64,000 bases of DNA, from NCBI RefSeq assembly GCF_000424005.1, contig NZ_AUJB01000010.1, positions 186,001 through 250,000 on the forward strand, in the 5' to 3' direction. This document shows, in pieces, positions 1 through 9,868 of this stretch (its first letter is position 1; each line of letters begins with the position of its first letter). Below the pieces are notes generated by a model. It saw only the letters and a list, made by a program, of their open reading frames with translations, was not told the DNA's origin and made no database searches. The translations under genes were made by a program, and so were the position numbers. The stretch comes from Pseudobutyrivibrio ruminis CF1b. GTDB lineage: Bacteria > Bacillota > Clostridia > Lachnospirales > Lachnospiraceae.

Positions 1-1
1 A

Positions 2-220
2 TATCAGGTACCTATCGAGGTAAGACCAGATCGTCGTCAGGCCCTTGGCCTTAGATGGCTCACAATGTTCTCACGTTCACGTACAGAGAAGACAATGGAA
101 GAGCGTCTTGCAAACGAGATCATGGATGCAGCTGGCAACACAGGTTCAGCTGTTAAGAGAAAAGAAGAAATGCATAGAATGGCAGAAGCTAATAAGGCAT
201 TTGCTCATTACAGATTCTAA
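2..220 (+). CDS. rpsG: 30S ribosomal protein S7, C-terminal part (5' end outside window)
   Basis: The reading frame is open from the window edge and encodes the last 72 residues of S7, including the conserved stretches [14 protein letters not shown] and [21 protein letters not shown]7 is a primary 16S rRNA-binding protein of the 30S head. It stands 15 bases before fusA, the usual str-operon order, and a TAGGAGGGA ribosome binding site for fusA directly follows its stop. Only the 3' part is visible. Confidence 0.97.
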   Translation, partial: YQVPIEVRPDRRQALGLRWLTMFSRSRTEKTMEERLANEIMDAAGNTGSAVKRKEEMHRMAEANKAFAHYRF

Positions 221-235
221 TAGGAGGGACGAACA

Positions 236-2353
236 GTGGCAGGAAGAGAATATCCACTTGAGCGTACCAGAAATATCGGTATTATGGCTCATATCGATGC
301 CGGAAAGACTACACTTACAGAGCGTATTCTTTACTATACTGGCGTAAATTACAAGATTGGTGATACTCACGAAGGTACTGCAACCATGGACTGGATGGAG
401 CAGGAAGCTGAGAGAGGTATCACAATCACTTCAGCTGCTACAACATGTCACTGGACTGAGCAGGAAAACTGCAAGCCTAAGAAGGGTGCTCTTGAGCACC
501 GTATCAATATCATTGATACACCAGGCCACGTAGATTTCACTGTTGAGGTTGAGCGTTCCCTTCGTGTACTTGATGGCGCCGTTGGTGTCTTCTGTGCAAA
601 GGGTGGCGTTGAGCCACAGTCAGAGAATGTTTGGAGACAGGCTGACACATATAACGTACCAAGAATGGCTTTCATCAATAAGATGGATATCCTTGGTGCA
701 AACTTCTACGGAGCTGTTGATCAGATCCGTGACAGACTTAAGAAGAACGCTATCGTTCTTCAGCTTCCAATCGGTAAGGAAGATGATTTCAAGGGAATCA
801 TCGATCTTTTCGAGATGAAGGCATACATCTATAACGATGATAAGGGTGATGATATTTCTATCACAGACATCCCAGCTGATATGGCAGAGGATGCTGAGCT
901 TTATCACACAGAGCTTGTTGAGAAGATCTGTGAGTTAGATGATGATCTTATGATGGAGTATCTTGAGGGCGAAGAGCCATCTGTAGATGCTCTTAAGGCA
1001 GCACTTCGTAAGGGTACTTGCGAGTGTAAGGCTATCCCAGTATGCTGTGGATCTGCTTATAGAAACAAGGGTGTTCAGAAGCTTCTTGATGCAATCCTTG
1101 AGTTCATGCCAGCTCCTACAGACGTACCAGCTATCCAGGGTGTAGATATGGATGGCAACCCAGTTGAGAAGCACTCATCAGATGATGAGCCATTCGCAGC
1201 TTTAGCTTTCAAGATTATGGCTGATCCATTCGTTGGAAAGCTCGCATTTATCCGTGTATATTCAGGTACATTGAACTCGGGTTCATACTGCCTTAATGCT
1301 ACAAAGGATAAGAAGGAGCGTGTAGGTCGTATTCTTCAGATGCACGCTAACAAGCGTACAGAGTTAGAGAAGGTTTACTCTGGTGATATCGCAGCTGTTG
1401 TAGGTCTTAAGGTTACAACAACTGGTGATACAATCTGCGACGAGCAGCACCCAGTAATCCTTGAGTCTATGGAATTCCCAGAGCCAGTTATCGAGCTTGC
1501 TATCGAGCCTAAGACTAAGGCTGGACAGCAGAAGATGGGTGAGGCTCTTGCAAAGCTTGCTGAAGAGGATCCTACATTCCGTCAGCATACTGACCAGGAG
1601 ACAGGTCAGACAATCATCGCTGGTATGGGTGAGCTTCACCTTGAGATTATTGTTGATCGTCTTCTTAGAGAGTTCAAGGTTGAGGCTAACGTTGGTGCAC
1701 CTCAGGTTGCATACAAGGAAACATTTACAAAGCCTGTTGACCAGGAATACAAGTATGCTAAGCAGTCAGGTGGTCGTGGACAGTACGGTCACTGTAAGGT
1801 TAGATTTACTCCAATGGATGCTAACGCTGAAGAGACATTCAGATTTAAGTCTTCAGTAGTTGGTGGTGCTATTCCTAAGGAATACATCCCATCTGTTGGT
1901 GAGGGTATCGAGGAAGCAGCTAAGGCTGGTATCCTTTGCGGATTCCCTGTTCTTGGTGTAGAAGCAGACGTTTACGATGGTTCTTACCATGAAGTCGATT
2001 CATCAGAAATGGCATTCCACATTGCTGGTTCAATGTGCTTCAAGGAAGCTATGGCAAAGGCAGCTCCAGTTCTTCTTGAGCCTATCATGAAGGTTGAAGT
2101 TACTATGCCAGAGGAGTACATGGGTGATGTAATCGGATCTCTTAACGCTAAGAGAGGTCAGATCCAGTCTATGGATGATCTTGGCGGCGGCAAGATCGTT
2201 AGAGCACTTGTTCCACTTGCAGAGATGTTCGGATACTCTACAGAGCTTCGTTCATCTACTCAGGGTCGTGGTAACTACTCAATGTTCTTCGAGAAGTATG
2301 AGGCAGTTCCAAAGAACGTTCAGGAGCAGATTATCTCTAATCACGCTAAATAA
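236..2353 (+). CDS. fusA: Elongation factor G
   Basis: This 705-residue translational GTPase has family-typical length and drives ribosomal translocation. Visible G motifs are AHIDAGKTT (G1), [11 protein letters not shown] (G2), DTPGH (G3) and NKMD (G4), followed by the EF-G domains II to V. The start is GTG at 236, placed well behind the TAGGAGGGA ribosome binding site; no better ATG lies upstream in frame. The frame is read directly after rpsG and ahead of tuf. Codon use is strongly biased (CTT, GGT, AAG), as expected for a highly expressed gene. Confidence 0.98.
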   Translation: MAGREYPLERTRNIGIMAHIDAGKTTLTERILYYTGVNYKIGDTHEGTATMDWMEQEAERGITITSAATTCHWTEQENCKPKKGALEHRINIIDTPGHVDFTVEVERSLRVLDGAVGVFCAKGGVEPQSENVWRQADTYNVPRMAFINKMDILGANFYGAVDQIRDRLKKNAIVLQLPIGKEDDFKGIIDLFEMKAYIYNDDKGDDISITDIPADMAEDAELYHTELVEKICELDDDLMMEYLEGEEPSVDALKAALRKGTCECKAIPVCCGSAYRNKGVQKLLDAILEFMPAPTDVPAIQGVDMDGNPVEKHSSDDEPFAALAFKIMADPFVGKLAFIRVYSGTLNSGSYCLNATKDKKERVGRILQMHANKRTELEKVYSGDIAAVVGLKVTTTGDTICDEQHPVILESMEFPEPVIELAIEPKTKAGQQKMGEALAKLAEEDPTFRQHTDQETGQTIIAGMGELHLEIIVDRLLREFKVEANVGAPQVAYKETFTKPVDQEYKYAKQSGGRGQYGHCKVRFTPMDANAEETFRFKSSVVGGAIPKEYIPSVGEGIEEAAKAGILCGFPVLGVEADVYDGSYHEVDSSEMAFHIAGSMCFKEAMAKAAPVLLEPIMKVEVTMPEEYMGDVIGSLNAKRGQIQSMDDLGGGKIVRALVPLAEMFGYSTELRSSTQGRGNYSMFFEKYEAVPKNVQEQIISNHAK

Positions 2354-2381
2354 TTTAGAAAAATACTAGATAGTTGAAAAA

Positions 2382-2416
2382 TCTCGATATTTCCATTATA
2401 ATCGGAAATATCGAGA
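2382..2416 (+). terminator. Perfect 13-bp stem-loop between fusA and tuf
   Basis: TCTCGATATTTCC at 2382-2394 pairs perfectly with GGAAATATCGAGA at 2404-2416 across a 9-base loop. There is no clean T-tract after it (AGTTTAGAAC), so it may be a weak terminator, a processing signal or a 3'-end stabiliser that lets fusA and tuf be expressed differently. A small GCCC/GGGC hairpin (2432-2445) follows just before the tuf ribosome binding site. Confidence 0.5.
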
Positions 2417-2470
2417 GTTTAGAACTAAACAGCCCATTGAAGGGCATTATCTTAAGGAGGATTTTTAAAA

Positions 2471-3658
2471 ATGGCAAAAGAGCATTTTGACAGAACCAAA
2501 CCACATTGTAACATCGGTACTATCGGACACGTAGATCACGGTAAAACAACTCTTACAGCAGCTATCACAAAGGTACTTGCTGAGCGTGTTGCTGGTAATG
2601 CTAAGGTAGATTTCGAGAACATCGATAAGGCTCCAGAAGAGAGAGAAAGAGGTATCACAATCTCTACAGCTCACGTTGAGTACCAGACAGAGAAGAGACA
2701 CTATGCACACGTTGACTGCCCAGGCCATGCTGATTATGTAAAGAACATGATTACAGGTGCTGCTCAGATGGACGGCGCTATCCTTGTAGTTGCTGCAACT
2801 GACGGTGTTATGGCTCAGACAAAGGAGCACATCCTTCTTTCACGTCAGGTAGGTGTACCTTACATCGTTGTATTCCTTAACAAGTGTGATATGGTTGATG
2901 ATGAGGAGCTTATCGAGCTCGTAGAGATGGAAGTTACAGAGCAGCTTGAAGAGTATGACTTCAATGATTGTCCAATCATTAAGGGTTCAGCTCTTAAGGC
3001 TCTTGAGGATCCAAACGGCGAGTGGGGCGACAAGATCATGGAACTTATGGATACTGTAGATTCTTACATCCCAGATCCACAGCGTGAGACAGACAAGCCA
3101 TTCCTTATGCCAGTAGAGGACGTATTCACAATCACAGGTCGTGGTACTGTTGCTACAGGTAGAGTAGAGCGTGGTGTTCTTCACCTTAACGACGAGCTTG
3201 AGATCATCGGTATCAAGGAAGATACACAGAAGACTGTTGTAACTGGTATCGAGATGTTCCGTAAGCTTCTTGACGAGGCTCAGGCTGGTGATAACATCGG
3301 TGCACTTCTTCGTGGTGTTAACCGTGACCAGATCCAGCGTGGACAGGTACTTGCTAAGCCAGGTACTGTAACATGCCACACAAAGTTTACAGCTCAGGTT
3401 TACGTTCTTACAAAGGATGAAGGTGGTCGTCATACTCCATTCTTCAACAACTATCGTCCACAGTTCTACTTCAGAACAACAGACGTTACAGGTGTTTGCG
3501 AGCTTCCAGCAGGTACAGAGATGTGCATGCCTGGCGATAACGTAGAGATGACAATCGAGCTCATCCACCCAATCGCTATGGAGCAGGGTCTTACATTCGC
3601 TATCCGTGAGGGTGGTAGAACAGTAGGTTCTGGTCGTGTTGCTACAATCATCGAATAA
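2471..3658 (+). CDS. tuf: Elongation factor Tu
   Basis: This 395-residue GTPase delivers aminoacyl-tRNA to the ribosome. The G motifs [22 protein letters not shown] and NKCD are all intact, and the C-terminal beta-barrel domains ([28 protein letters not shown]) are complete. ATG 2471 follows AAGGAGG at 2454-2460. The gene ends in a strong intrinsic terminator, closing the translation operon. Codon use is extremely biased, as in fusA. Confidence 0.99.
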   Translation: MAKEHFDRTKPHCNIGTIGHVDHGKTTLTAAITKVLAERVAGNAKVDFENIDKAPEERERGITISTAHVEYQTEKRHYAHVDCPGHADYVKNMITGAAQMDGAILVVAATDGVMAQTKEHILLSRQVGVPYIVVFLNKCDMVDDEELIELVEMEVTEQLEEYDFNDCPIIKGSALKALEDPNGEWGDKIMELMDTVDSYIPDPQRETDKPFLMPVEDVFTITGRGTVATGRVERGVLHLNDELEIIGIKEDTQKTVVTGIEMFRKLLDEAQAGDNIGALLRGVNRDQIQRGQVLAKPGTVTCHTKFTAQVYVLTKDEGGRHTPFFNNYRPQFYFRTTDVTGVCELPAGTEMCMPGDNVEMTIELIHPIAMEQGLTFAIREGGRTVGSGRVATIIE

Positions 3659-3696
3659 TCGAGAGCGAACAGCCCAACCCAAATTTTAAAAATTCA

Positions 3697-3728
3697 AAGG
3701 CTTCCGAGGTGACTCGGGAGCCTTTTTT
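3697..3728 (+). terminator. Intrinsic terminator after tuf
   Basis: AAGGCTTCCGAG (3697-3708) pairs with CTCGGGAGCCTT (3713-3724), one G-U pair, 4-base loop, then a run of six T. It ends the rpsG-fusA-tuf transcript. Confidence 0.9.
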
Positions 3729-3810
3729 GTGTACAAATTGAAATATGGTTGCTTTTTGAATTATTTTTAAATTATGATATCAAATAGATGTTTAAATAAG
3801 GGGGTATGAA

Positions 3811-4194
3811 ATGTTAATCGAACACATCGCTATGTATGTAAATGATTTAGAGAATGCCAGGGATTTCTTTGTGAAGTATCTTGGTGGGACTTCTAATGAT
3901 GGATATCATAATAAGAATACAGATTTTAGGTCATACTTCATTTCTTTCGATGATGGGGCAAGGCTTGAGGTGATGACTAAGCCTGAGATAGAAGAGGTGG
4001 AAAAGACACTTAACAGGACAGGTTATGCGCATATAGCTTTTTCAGTAGGTAGCAAGGAAAAGGTGGATGAGCTGACAGCCCGTCTGAAAGCTGATGGATT
4101 TGAAGTGGTAAGCGGCCCTAGAACCACAGGAGATGGCTATTATGAGTCATGTATTGTGGTGATTGAAGGAAATCAGATAGAGCTGACAGTATAG
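3811..4194 (+). CDS. Glyoxalase/bleomycin-resistance (VOC) family protein
   Basis: This 127-residue protein contains one VOC fold: the start [25 protein letters not shown] and the second half [21 protein letters not shown] each carry a beta-alpha-beta-beta-beta unit, with His4, and Glu residues late in each half, as likely metal ligands. Lactoylglutathione-lyase-like or another small-molecule function is possible; the substrate cannot be read from sequence. It has its own likely promoter (TTGCTT at 3749, 18-base spacer, TATGAT at 3773) and a GGGGG ribosome binding site. It is monocistronic or read together with the HAD gene 28 bases on. Confidence 0.85.
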   Translation: MLIEHIAMYVNDLENARDFFVKYLGGTSNDGYHNKNTDFRSYFISFDDGARLEVMTKPEIEEVEKTLNRTGYAHIAFSVGSKEKVDELTARLKADGFEVVSGPRTTGDGYYESCIVVIEGNQIELTV

Positions 4195-4222
4195 TAATAA
4201 AAAGTATAGGTAGGATTTAAAT

Positions 4223-5056
4223 TTGGGAAATAAGGTTATTTTTATTGATGTAGATGGAACATTAGTTAACTATGAGAATGTGTTGCCGGATTCGGCTGTT
4301 GATGCCATTAGAAAGGCCAGAAGCAACGGTCATAAGGTTTATATTTGCACTGGCCGTTCAGAGGCTGAGGTATATCAGAATATTTGGGATATAGGCCTTG
4401 ATGGCATGATTGGTGGAAATGGCACATATATCAAAAGCGGAGACGAAGTAGTTTTCCATCAGGTGATTTCTAAGGAAGAAAGTAAACACATTGTAGACTG
4501 GCTTCATGCTAAGGGGCTTGAGTTCTACCTGGAAAGCAACAGTGGACTATATGCTTCAGAGCATTTCGAAGAGGTAGGTCTTCAGACTATTCAGGAATAT
4601 ACAAACAGAAAAGGCCGTGATGGAAGTCAGGTAACAGTGAGAACCATTTTCCCAGAGATGATTTTTGGGGCTGATTTATACAGAGATGATTTGAACAAAG
4701 TCTCTTTTATTTTAAAGTCATATAATGATTATCTTGAAGCTGTTAAAGAATTCCCTAATCTTAAAGTAGGCACCTGGGGTGGTGCAGGAGAGACTGCATT
4801 ATTCGGTGATGTGGGTGTAAAGTCCATAGACAAGGGTAAAGCAGTTGATATGCTTCTTGAACATATTGGAGCATCTATCGAGGATACATTTGCTTTTGGA
4901 GATGCAAAGATTGATATTCCTATGTTTGAAAAATGTGCAGTTGGCGTTGCAGTTGCCAGTGGTGGCGACGAGATAAAAGCAATGGCCGATTATGTGACAG
5001 ATGCTGTAGATGATGACGGTATATACAATGCTTTTAAGCATTTTGGACTTATATAG
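4223..5056 (+). CDS. HAD-superfamily Cof-type sugar phosphatase
   Basis: This 277-residue protein starts with the HAD motif I FIDVDGTLVNYENVLP, has ICTGRS (motif II) and late FGDAKIDIPMF (motif IV, GDxxxD-type), with a C2B cap between, as in Cof/YidA phosphatases that act on small phosphorylated metabolites. The start is TTG 4223, behind TAGGTAGGA; no ATG or GTG gives the full HAD motif at the amino terminus. The cap residues do not let me name the substrate. Confidence 0.88.
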   Translation: MGNKVIFIDVDGTLVNYENVLPDSAVDAIRKARSNGHKVYICTGRSEAEVYQNIWDIGLDGMIGGNGTYIKSGDEVVFHQVISKEESKHIVDWLHAKGLEFYLESNSGLYASEHFEEVGLQTIQEYTNRKGRDGSQVTVRTIFPEMIFGADLYRDDLNKVSFILKSYNDYLEAVKEFPNLKVGTWGGAGETALFGDVGVKSIDKGKAVDMLLEHIGASIEDTFAFGDAKIDIPMFEKCAVGVAVASGGDEIKAMADYVTDAVDDDGIYNAFKHFGLI

Positions 5057-5141
5057 ATAATGGTAATATTTACACAAATGCACTATAATGGGGAGTATTG
5101 AAATTCCAAAGGACAACTATGTAAAAAGGAGAATATTAAAA

Positions 5142-5564
5142 ATGGAAAAGAAAAATACTAAAAAAATAGTTATTGGTGCAGTCATTCTCGTAGCCTTGAT
5201 TGCCGTATTTGCACTTTGCTACAACAAGTTTGCTGCCAAGAGTACAGTTGGTGCAAAGGCTATCACAATTGAAGTTGTAGATTCAAAGGGCGACAGCACA
5301 AAGTACGAGATGAATACAGATGCTGAGTATCTTAAGGATGCAATGGATGAGTTGGCAGATGCTGATAGTTCCTTCTCATATAACGGTACAGAGTCTGATT
5401 ATGGAATCATGGTAGAGGAAGTAAACGGCGAGCAGGCAATCTTCACAGAGGATAATGCATACTGGGCTCTTTATGTAAATGGTGAATACGGTCAGTACGG
5501 TGCAGACCAGCAGCCAGTAGTAAACGAGGATACATATACCTGGACTTATGAAAAAGCTGAGTAA
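5142..5564 (+). CDS. Membrane-tethered DUF4430 (transcobalamin C-domain-like) protein
   Basis: I place the start at ATG 5142, behind AAAAAGGAGAA; an upstream ATG at 5088 overlaps a TATAAT element (5084-5089) and has no ribosome binding site. The 140-residue product has one N-terminal membrane segment (IVIGAVILVALIAVFALCY) and an extracytoplasmic DUF4430 domain ending in WALYVNGEYGQYGADQ and TYTWTYEKAE, the fold shared with the beta-domain of transcobalamin. Its 3' end overlaps the start of the ECF S component by 17 bases, so the pair is translated together. A surface ligand-presenting partner of the transporter is the likely role. Confidence 0.8.
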   Translation: MEKKNTKKIVIGAVILVALIAVFALCYNKFAAKSTVGAKAITIEVVDSKGDSTKYEMNTDAEYLKDAMDELADADSSFSYNGTESDYGIMVEEVNGEQAIFTEDNAYWALYVNGEYGQYGADQQPVVNEDTYTWTYEKAE

Positions 5565-6096
5565 TCCATTTAACAAAAAGATAAATATAACTACAAAGGA
5601 TGTAGCCACCATTGGAATGATGGTGGCTATTATTGAAGTATCCAAGTTTGCATTGAGTTTTATGCCAAATATTGAGTTGACCACCTTTTGGATTATAATG
5701 TTCACCCTTTATTTTGGTAGAAAAGCAGGACTTGCAATTCCTGCATTTATTCTTGTGGAGGGCGCAATATATGGAATGAATACCTGGTGGATTATGTATC
5801 TGTATATATGGCCTCTGTTAGTAATAATTACATGGATATTCAGGAAAACCGAGTCCATCCTATTCTGGTCCATATTGTCAGGCATTTTTGGGCTATGCTT
5901 TGGTTTCTTATGTTCCTTTGTTTACTTCTTTATTGGATTTAGCACAGGAGGAATTCGAGGTGGATTTGCTACAGCATTCCCGTGGTGGATTTCTGGTATC
6001 CCATGGGATTTCATTCACTGCGTAGGAAATTTCACCTTTATGATGGTTTTATATACTCCTATCCGTTCGGTAATGAAGCGTTTTGCTTACAACTAG
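5548..6096 (+). CDS. ECF transporter S component (vitamin-type substrate binder)
   Basis: This 182-residue integral membrane protein has about six hydrophobic segments and the S-component start TTKDVATIGMMVAIIEVSKF. S components bind a micronutrient and dock on a shared EcfAA'T module encoded elsewhere; no EcfA or EcfT gene is in the window. Overlap with the DUF4430 gene suggests one functional unit. The transcobalamin-like partner hints at a corrinoid-type ligand, but no cobalamin riboswitch is visible upstream, so the substrate remains open. Confidence 0.82.
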   Translation: MKKLSNPFNKKINITTKDVATIGMMVAIIEVSKFALSFMPNIELTTFWIIMFTLYFGRKAGLAIPAFILVEGAIYGMNTWWIMYLYIWPLLVIITWIFRKTESILFWSILSGIFGLCFGFLCSFVYFFIGFSTGGIRGGFATAFPWWISGIPWDFIHCVGNFTFMMVLYTPIRSVMKRFAYN

Positions 6097-6170
6097 AATC
6101 TTTTTTTATTGAATACAAAAGGTTAAAATAAAAGTAACATTAGTTGAAAAACTTAAGGGGGAAGATGCTT

Positions 6171-7706
6171 ATGGAAGCTTTATTGAGTTTTATTACTGCG
6201 GTCTGCGGTAGGATTCAGGTTGTATCAGATTTATTCTGGGATTTCCCAACAAACTTTGATTGGTATGCAAACATACCGATTCTTGGTAATTTTTCACTAG
6301 CTATAATACTTTTAATTGGATCAGGAATATACTTTTCTATTAGGCTGAGATTTATTCAGGTGCGCAAATTCAAGCGTGGAATAGAAGTTTTGAAGAACAG
6401 CAAGGCAAAGACTGGTATTTCGCCACTGGCTTCATTCTTCCTTTCTACAGCTATGCGAGTAGGCCCTGGAAATATCCTTGGTGTTACAGGTGCGGTATCT
6501 GTCGGTGGTCCTGGAGCGCTCCTTTGGATGTGGATTTCAGCTTTCTTTGGAATGGCCACAGCTTTTGTGGAGTCTACACTTTCACAGATTTTCAAAGAGA
6601 AAAAAGATGATGAATATATTGGTGGTATGGCTTTCTATGGAAGACGCCTTATCAAAAATTCTGCAATAGTAGGTGTTGTACTTTCGCTCATGTATATCAT
6701 CTATGCTCTGCTTTGTTTCCCAGCCCAAGGATTTAACACAGTATCTGCAATGGGACAGATTGCCAGCATTGTTAGCGGCACAGAGCTTCCTACAACACAT
6801 GCTGTATACTGGATTGGCTTTGTAATTGTCATCATCGCTACAATCGCTGTTTCATTTGGTGGAACAAAGAAGATTTCTCACGTAACAGATATTCTCGTAC
6901 CCGTAATGGCAATCGTATATGTGGTTACAGTACTTGTACTTATCGTTATCAACATCACAAGAATCCCTTGGTTCTTCTATGCTGTATTTACTGAGGCATT
7001 CAAGCCTGAGGCAGTATTCGGAGGAGCCTTTGGTATCGCATTGATGCAGGGCGTTAAGCGAGGCCTTATGTCTAATGAAGCAGGTCAAGGTACTATCACA
7101 ATGCCTGCAGCAGCTTCAGATGCAGAGCACCCTTGTGATCAGGGTTGTGTACAGGCTATCGGCGTTTTCCTTGATACAATAGTAATTTGTACCCTAACAG
7201 GTTTTGTAGTCATTATGGGCCGTGTATGGCTCACAGATAATGGTGCTGCATGGTTCGAGCTTGGAAAGCTTCCAAAGTATCTTGCATCTGCAGCAGAACT
7301 TACACCAGGAACAGCATTCAATAACGTTGTCACACTGCTGATTTCCCTCTGCTTTGGTCTGTTTGCATTCACATGTCTCCTTGGATTTATGTCCTTCTCA
7401 GAGATATGTGCCAACAGAATCAACCGCAGCAAGGCATTTATCAATGTAATCAGAGTGCTTGATATTCTGGTAATCTGTTTTGGTATGCTTACTTCTATTG
7501 TAGGAATGGATTTAGGGGCATTGTGGGATTTATCAGATTTTGCTAATATCTTGATTGCATACTGCAACATTCCACTTCTTTACATTGGATTTAAGTATGT
7601 TAAAAAAGCCCAGCTCCACTACGAGAAGGAAGACGGAACACCATTTACATCTGACGTTATCGGCATGGACGTAAGTGTCTGGGATGAAAGAGCTAGAAAG
7701 AATTAA
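6171..7706 (+). CDS. Sodium:alanine/glycine symporter (AGCS family), copy 1
   Basis: I prefer ATG 6171, 8 bases behind AAGGGGGA, over the in-frame TTG 6144 and ATG 6165. The product of about 511 residues has the AGCS signature VGPGNILGVTGAVSVGGPGA and the later GVKRGLMSNEAGQGT motif, with about ten membrane segments. It couples sodium entry to uptake of alanine or glycine. A paralogue lies at 24073. The stop TAA shares a base with the helicase ATG, so both genes are co-translated although functionally unrelated. Confidence 0.93.
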   Translation: MEALLSFITAVCGRIQVVSDLFWDFPTNFDWYANIPILGNFSLAIILLIGSGIYFSIRLRFIQVRKFKRGIEVLKNSKAKTGISPLASFFLSTAMRVGPGNILGVTGAVSVGGPGALLWMWISAFFGMATAFVESTLSQIFKEKKDDEYIGGMAFYGRRLIKNSAIVGVVLSLMYIIYALLCFPAQGFNTVSAMGQIASIVSGTELPTTHAVYWIGFVIVIIATIAVSFGGTKKISHVTDILVPVMAIVYVVTVLVLIVINITRIPWFFYAVFTEAFKPEAVFGGAFGIALMQGVKRGLMSNEAGQGTITMPAAASDAEHPCDQGCVQAIGVFLDTIVICTLTGFVVIMGRVWLTDNGAAWFELGKLPKYLASAAELTPGTAFNNVVTLLISLCFGLFAFTCLLGFMSFSEICANRINRSKAFINVIRVLDILVICFGMLTSIVGMDLGALWDLSDFANILIAYCNIPLLYIGFKYVKKAQLHYEKEDGTPFTSDVIGMDVSVWDERARKN

Positions 7707-9835
7707 TGTTAGAAAAAGATTTTATAGAGTTATACACATCACAATTAAATGAGCAACAAATGGAAGCAGTACGGACCGTCGAAGGGCCCGTGCTGCTTTT
7801 GGCTGTTCCGGGAAGTGGTAAGACCACAGTTTTGGTAAACCGCCTGGGCTATATGATTTACTGCAAGGCCATAGCACCAGAAAACATTTTGACCCTGACC
7901 TACACGGTAGCAGCCACAAAGGATATGGCAAACAGATTTGAGAAAATCTTTGGGCCAGATCTTTCGGACAGATTAGAGTTTAGAACCATCAATGGTATCT
8001 GTTCCAAGGTTATAGCCTACTACGGCAGAATGATTGGAAAGAATTCCTTTGAACTGCTTACAGATGAAAAGGAGATAATCAGGCTTCTATCAAATATCTA
8101 TCTGAACGTAGAGGGAGAATACCCAACAGAAAGCGATATAAAAAACATCAGAACTCTCATAACTTACTGTAAGAATATGTACCTTACAAGTGATGAGATA
8201 GAAAAACTTGGTAAGGATGAGGATATCAATCTTCGCAGGATTTACGAGGCATACAATAATGAGTTGAAGAATCACAGCCTGATGGATTACGATGACCAGA
8301 TGCTTTATGCCTACAGAATCCTGAAAGGTTCGCCAGTGGTTCTCAATTACTATAGAAACCTGTACAGATATATCTGCGTGGATGAGGCTCAGGATACCTC
8401 AAAGATTCAGCATATGATTATTTCCCTGCTTTCAGGAGAAAGTGGAAATATATTTATGGTTGGAGATGAGGATCAGAGTATATATGGATTTAGAGCTGCA
8501 TATCCAGAGGCACTTTTGAATTTTGAAAGAAATCATGTAGGTGCCAAGGTTCTTGTAATGGATAAGAATTACCGCTCCAATGCAAGGATTGTAGAGGCTG
8601 CAGATATCTTCATCCAGCACAATAAGGACAGACACAAGAAGCATATATGTGCTACAAAGGATGCCAAAAGCGAAATCAGTTTTGTAAAGATAGACAGGGA
8701 AAAGCAGTACAGCTATCTGGTGAAGGTAGCTGAAAACGTAAATACGAAGACAGCTGTTTTATATCGAGATAATGAAAGCGCACTTCCACTTGTAGATATG
8801 TTGGAAAGACAGTCAGTACCTTACAACATCAAGAGTGTTGATATGGCTTTCTTCACCAACAGGGTGGTTATAGACATAATCAACATGCTACAGTTTGCCT
8901 TTGTGCCAATGGATGCAGACTTGTTTATGAAGATATATTTCAAGTTCCAGCTATACCTTAGCAAGAAGGACGCTATAGAAATGTGTGAGCTGGCAGAGAG
9001 AAATCACTCAGGAGTCTTGGATGCCATCGAGCTTCTCAACCTTAATGGCCACGTACTGGGCAATTGCAAATCCCTGAGAACCCACTACAGAAACATGGTG
9101 GATGAGACTCCATATAAGGCCATTAATAGAATTGAGAATTTTATGGGATACGGTGATTACCTTAATTCCAATAACATAGATACAAACAAGATATTCATCC
9201 TGAAGATGCTTGCTAAAAAGGAAAAGGATATTCCAGCTTTCCTTAACAGGCTCACAGAGCTTAGAAGAATTCTTATGGAAAAGAAGAATGACAGCAGTGC
9301 AAAATTCATCCTTTCCACAATCCATTCCAGCAAAGGTCTGGAGTACGATGATGTTATCCTGATTGATGTAATAAACGGTGTATTTCCTAACAAGGTGCTT
9401 AGACCTCATACAAAGGCTACACCTCAGGAGAAGAGGGATTACGAGGAAGAGCGCAGAATCTTTTATGTAGGAATGACAAGAGCCAAGGAAAAGCTAACAA
9501 TTTTCAAATATGAAAACAGAAATTCCACCTTCATAAAGGAACTAAAGCCAGAGACTCAGAAAGCGGAAACAGAAGAGAAGAAGTCCTATGGAAATACAAA
9601 GGTTACATCATACCTAAAGCAACCTAAACCACAAAAGACAAATCAGTCTGCAGTGCCAGAGAGATTAATCATAGGTCAGAGAGTAACTCAGACAAAATAT
9701 GGAGCAGGAACAATAACCGATGTAATCCTTGATGATTATGGCACTCCAGAAACATTTTCTGTGGAATTTGAGTCAGGGGTAGAAAAGAGTTTTTCCTATC
9801 CAGTTGCTTTTTCATATGGTATGAAAGTACAATAA
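7706..9835 (+). CDS. UvrD/PcrA-type superfamily 1 DNA helicase
   Basis: This 709-residue ATPase has every SF1A motif: Q-motif region LNEQQMEAV, Walker A AVPGSGKTT, motif II CVDEAQDTS, motif III GDEDQSIYGFRAA, motif IV region NYRSN, motif V STIHSSKGLEYDDV and motif VI RIFYVGMTRAKEKL. A short C-terminal Tudor-like tail (IGQRVTQTKYGAGTITDV) resembles that of PcrA. At 709 residues it fits PcrA-like repair helicases; a separate canonical pcrA may exist elsewhere. It is coupled to the upstream symporter by TAATG. Confidence 0.92.
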   Translation: MLEKDFIELYTSQLNEQQMEAVRTVEGPVLLLAVPGSGKTTVLVNRLGYMIYCKAIAPENILTLTYTVAATKDMANRFEKIFGPDLSDRLEFRTINGICSKVIAYYGRMIGKNSFELLTDEKEIIRLLSNIYLNVEGEYPTESDIKNIRTLITYCKNMYLTSDEIEKLGKDEDINLRRIYEAYNNELKNHSLMDYDDQMLYAYRILKGSPVVLNYYRNLYRYICVDEAQDTSKIQHMIISLLSGESGNIFMVGDEDQSIYGFRAAYPEALLNFERNHVGAKVLVMDKNYRSNARIVEAADIFIQHNKDRHKKHICATKDAKSEISFVKIDREKQYSYLVKVAENVNTKTAVLYRDNESALPLVDMLERQSVPYNIKSVDMAFFTNRVVIDIINMLQFAFVPMDADLFMKIYFKFQLYLSKKDAIEMCELAERNHSGVLDAIELLNLNGHVLGNCKSLRTHYRNMVDETPYKAINRIENFMGYGDYLNSNNIDTNKIFILKMLAKKEKDIPAFLNRLTELRRILMEKKNDSSAKFILSTIHSSKGLEYDDVILIDVINGVFPNKVLRPHTKATPQEKRDYEEERRIFYVGMTRAKEKLTIFKYENRNSTFIKELKPETQKAETEEKKSYGNTKVTSYLKQPKPQKTNQSAVPERLIIGQRVTQTKYGAGTITDVILDDYGTPETFSVEFESGVEKSFSYPVAFSYGMKVQ

Positions 9836-9868
9836 ACATAATAATGTAACGAGAAGTGGAGAAAATGT

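Noticed and set aside
45-370. Open frames of about 75-100 codons on both strands around the rpsG-fusA junction
   Set aside because: They lie over the conserved rpsG and fusA frames and have no coding features of their own.
5057-5141. Possible cobalamin riboswitch ahead of the DUF4430-ECF pair
   Set aside because: Only 85 bases are available and no B12-box-like sequence is present.
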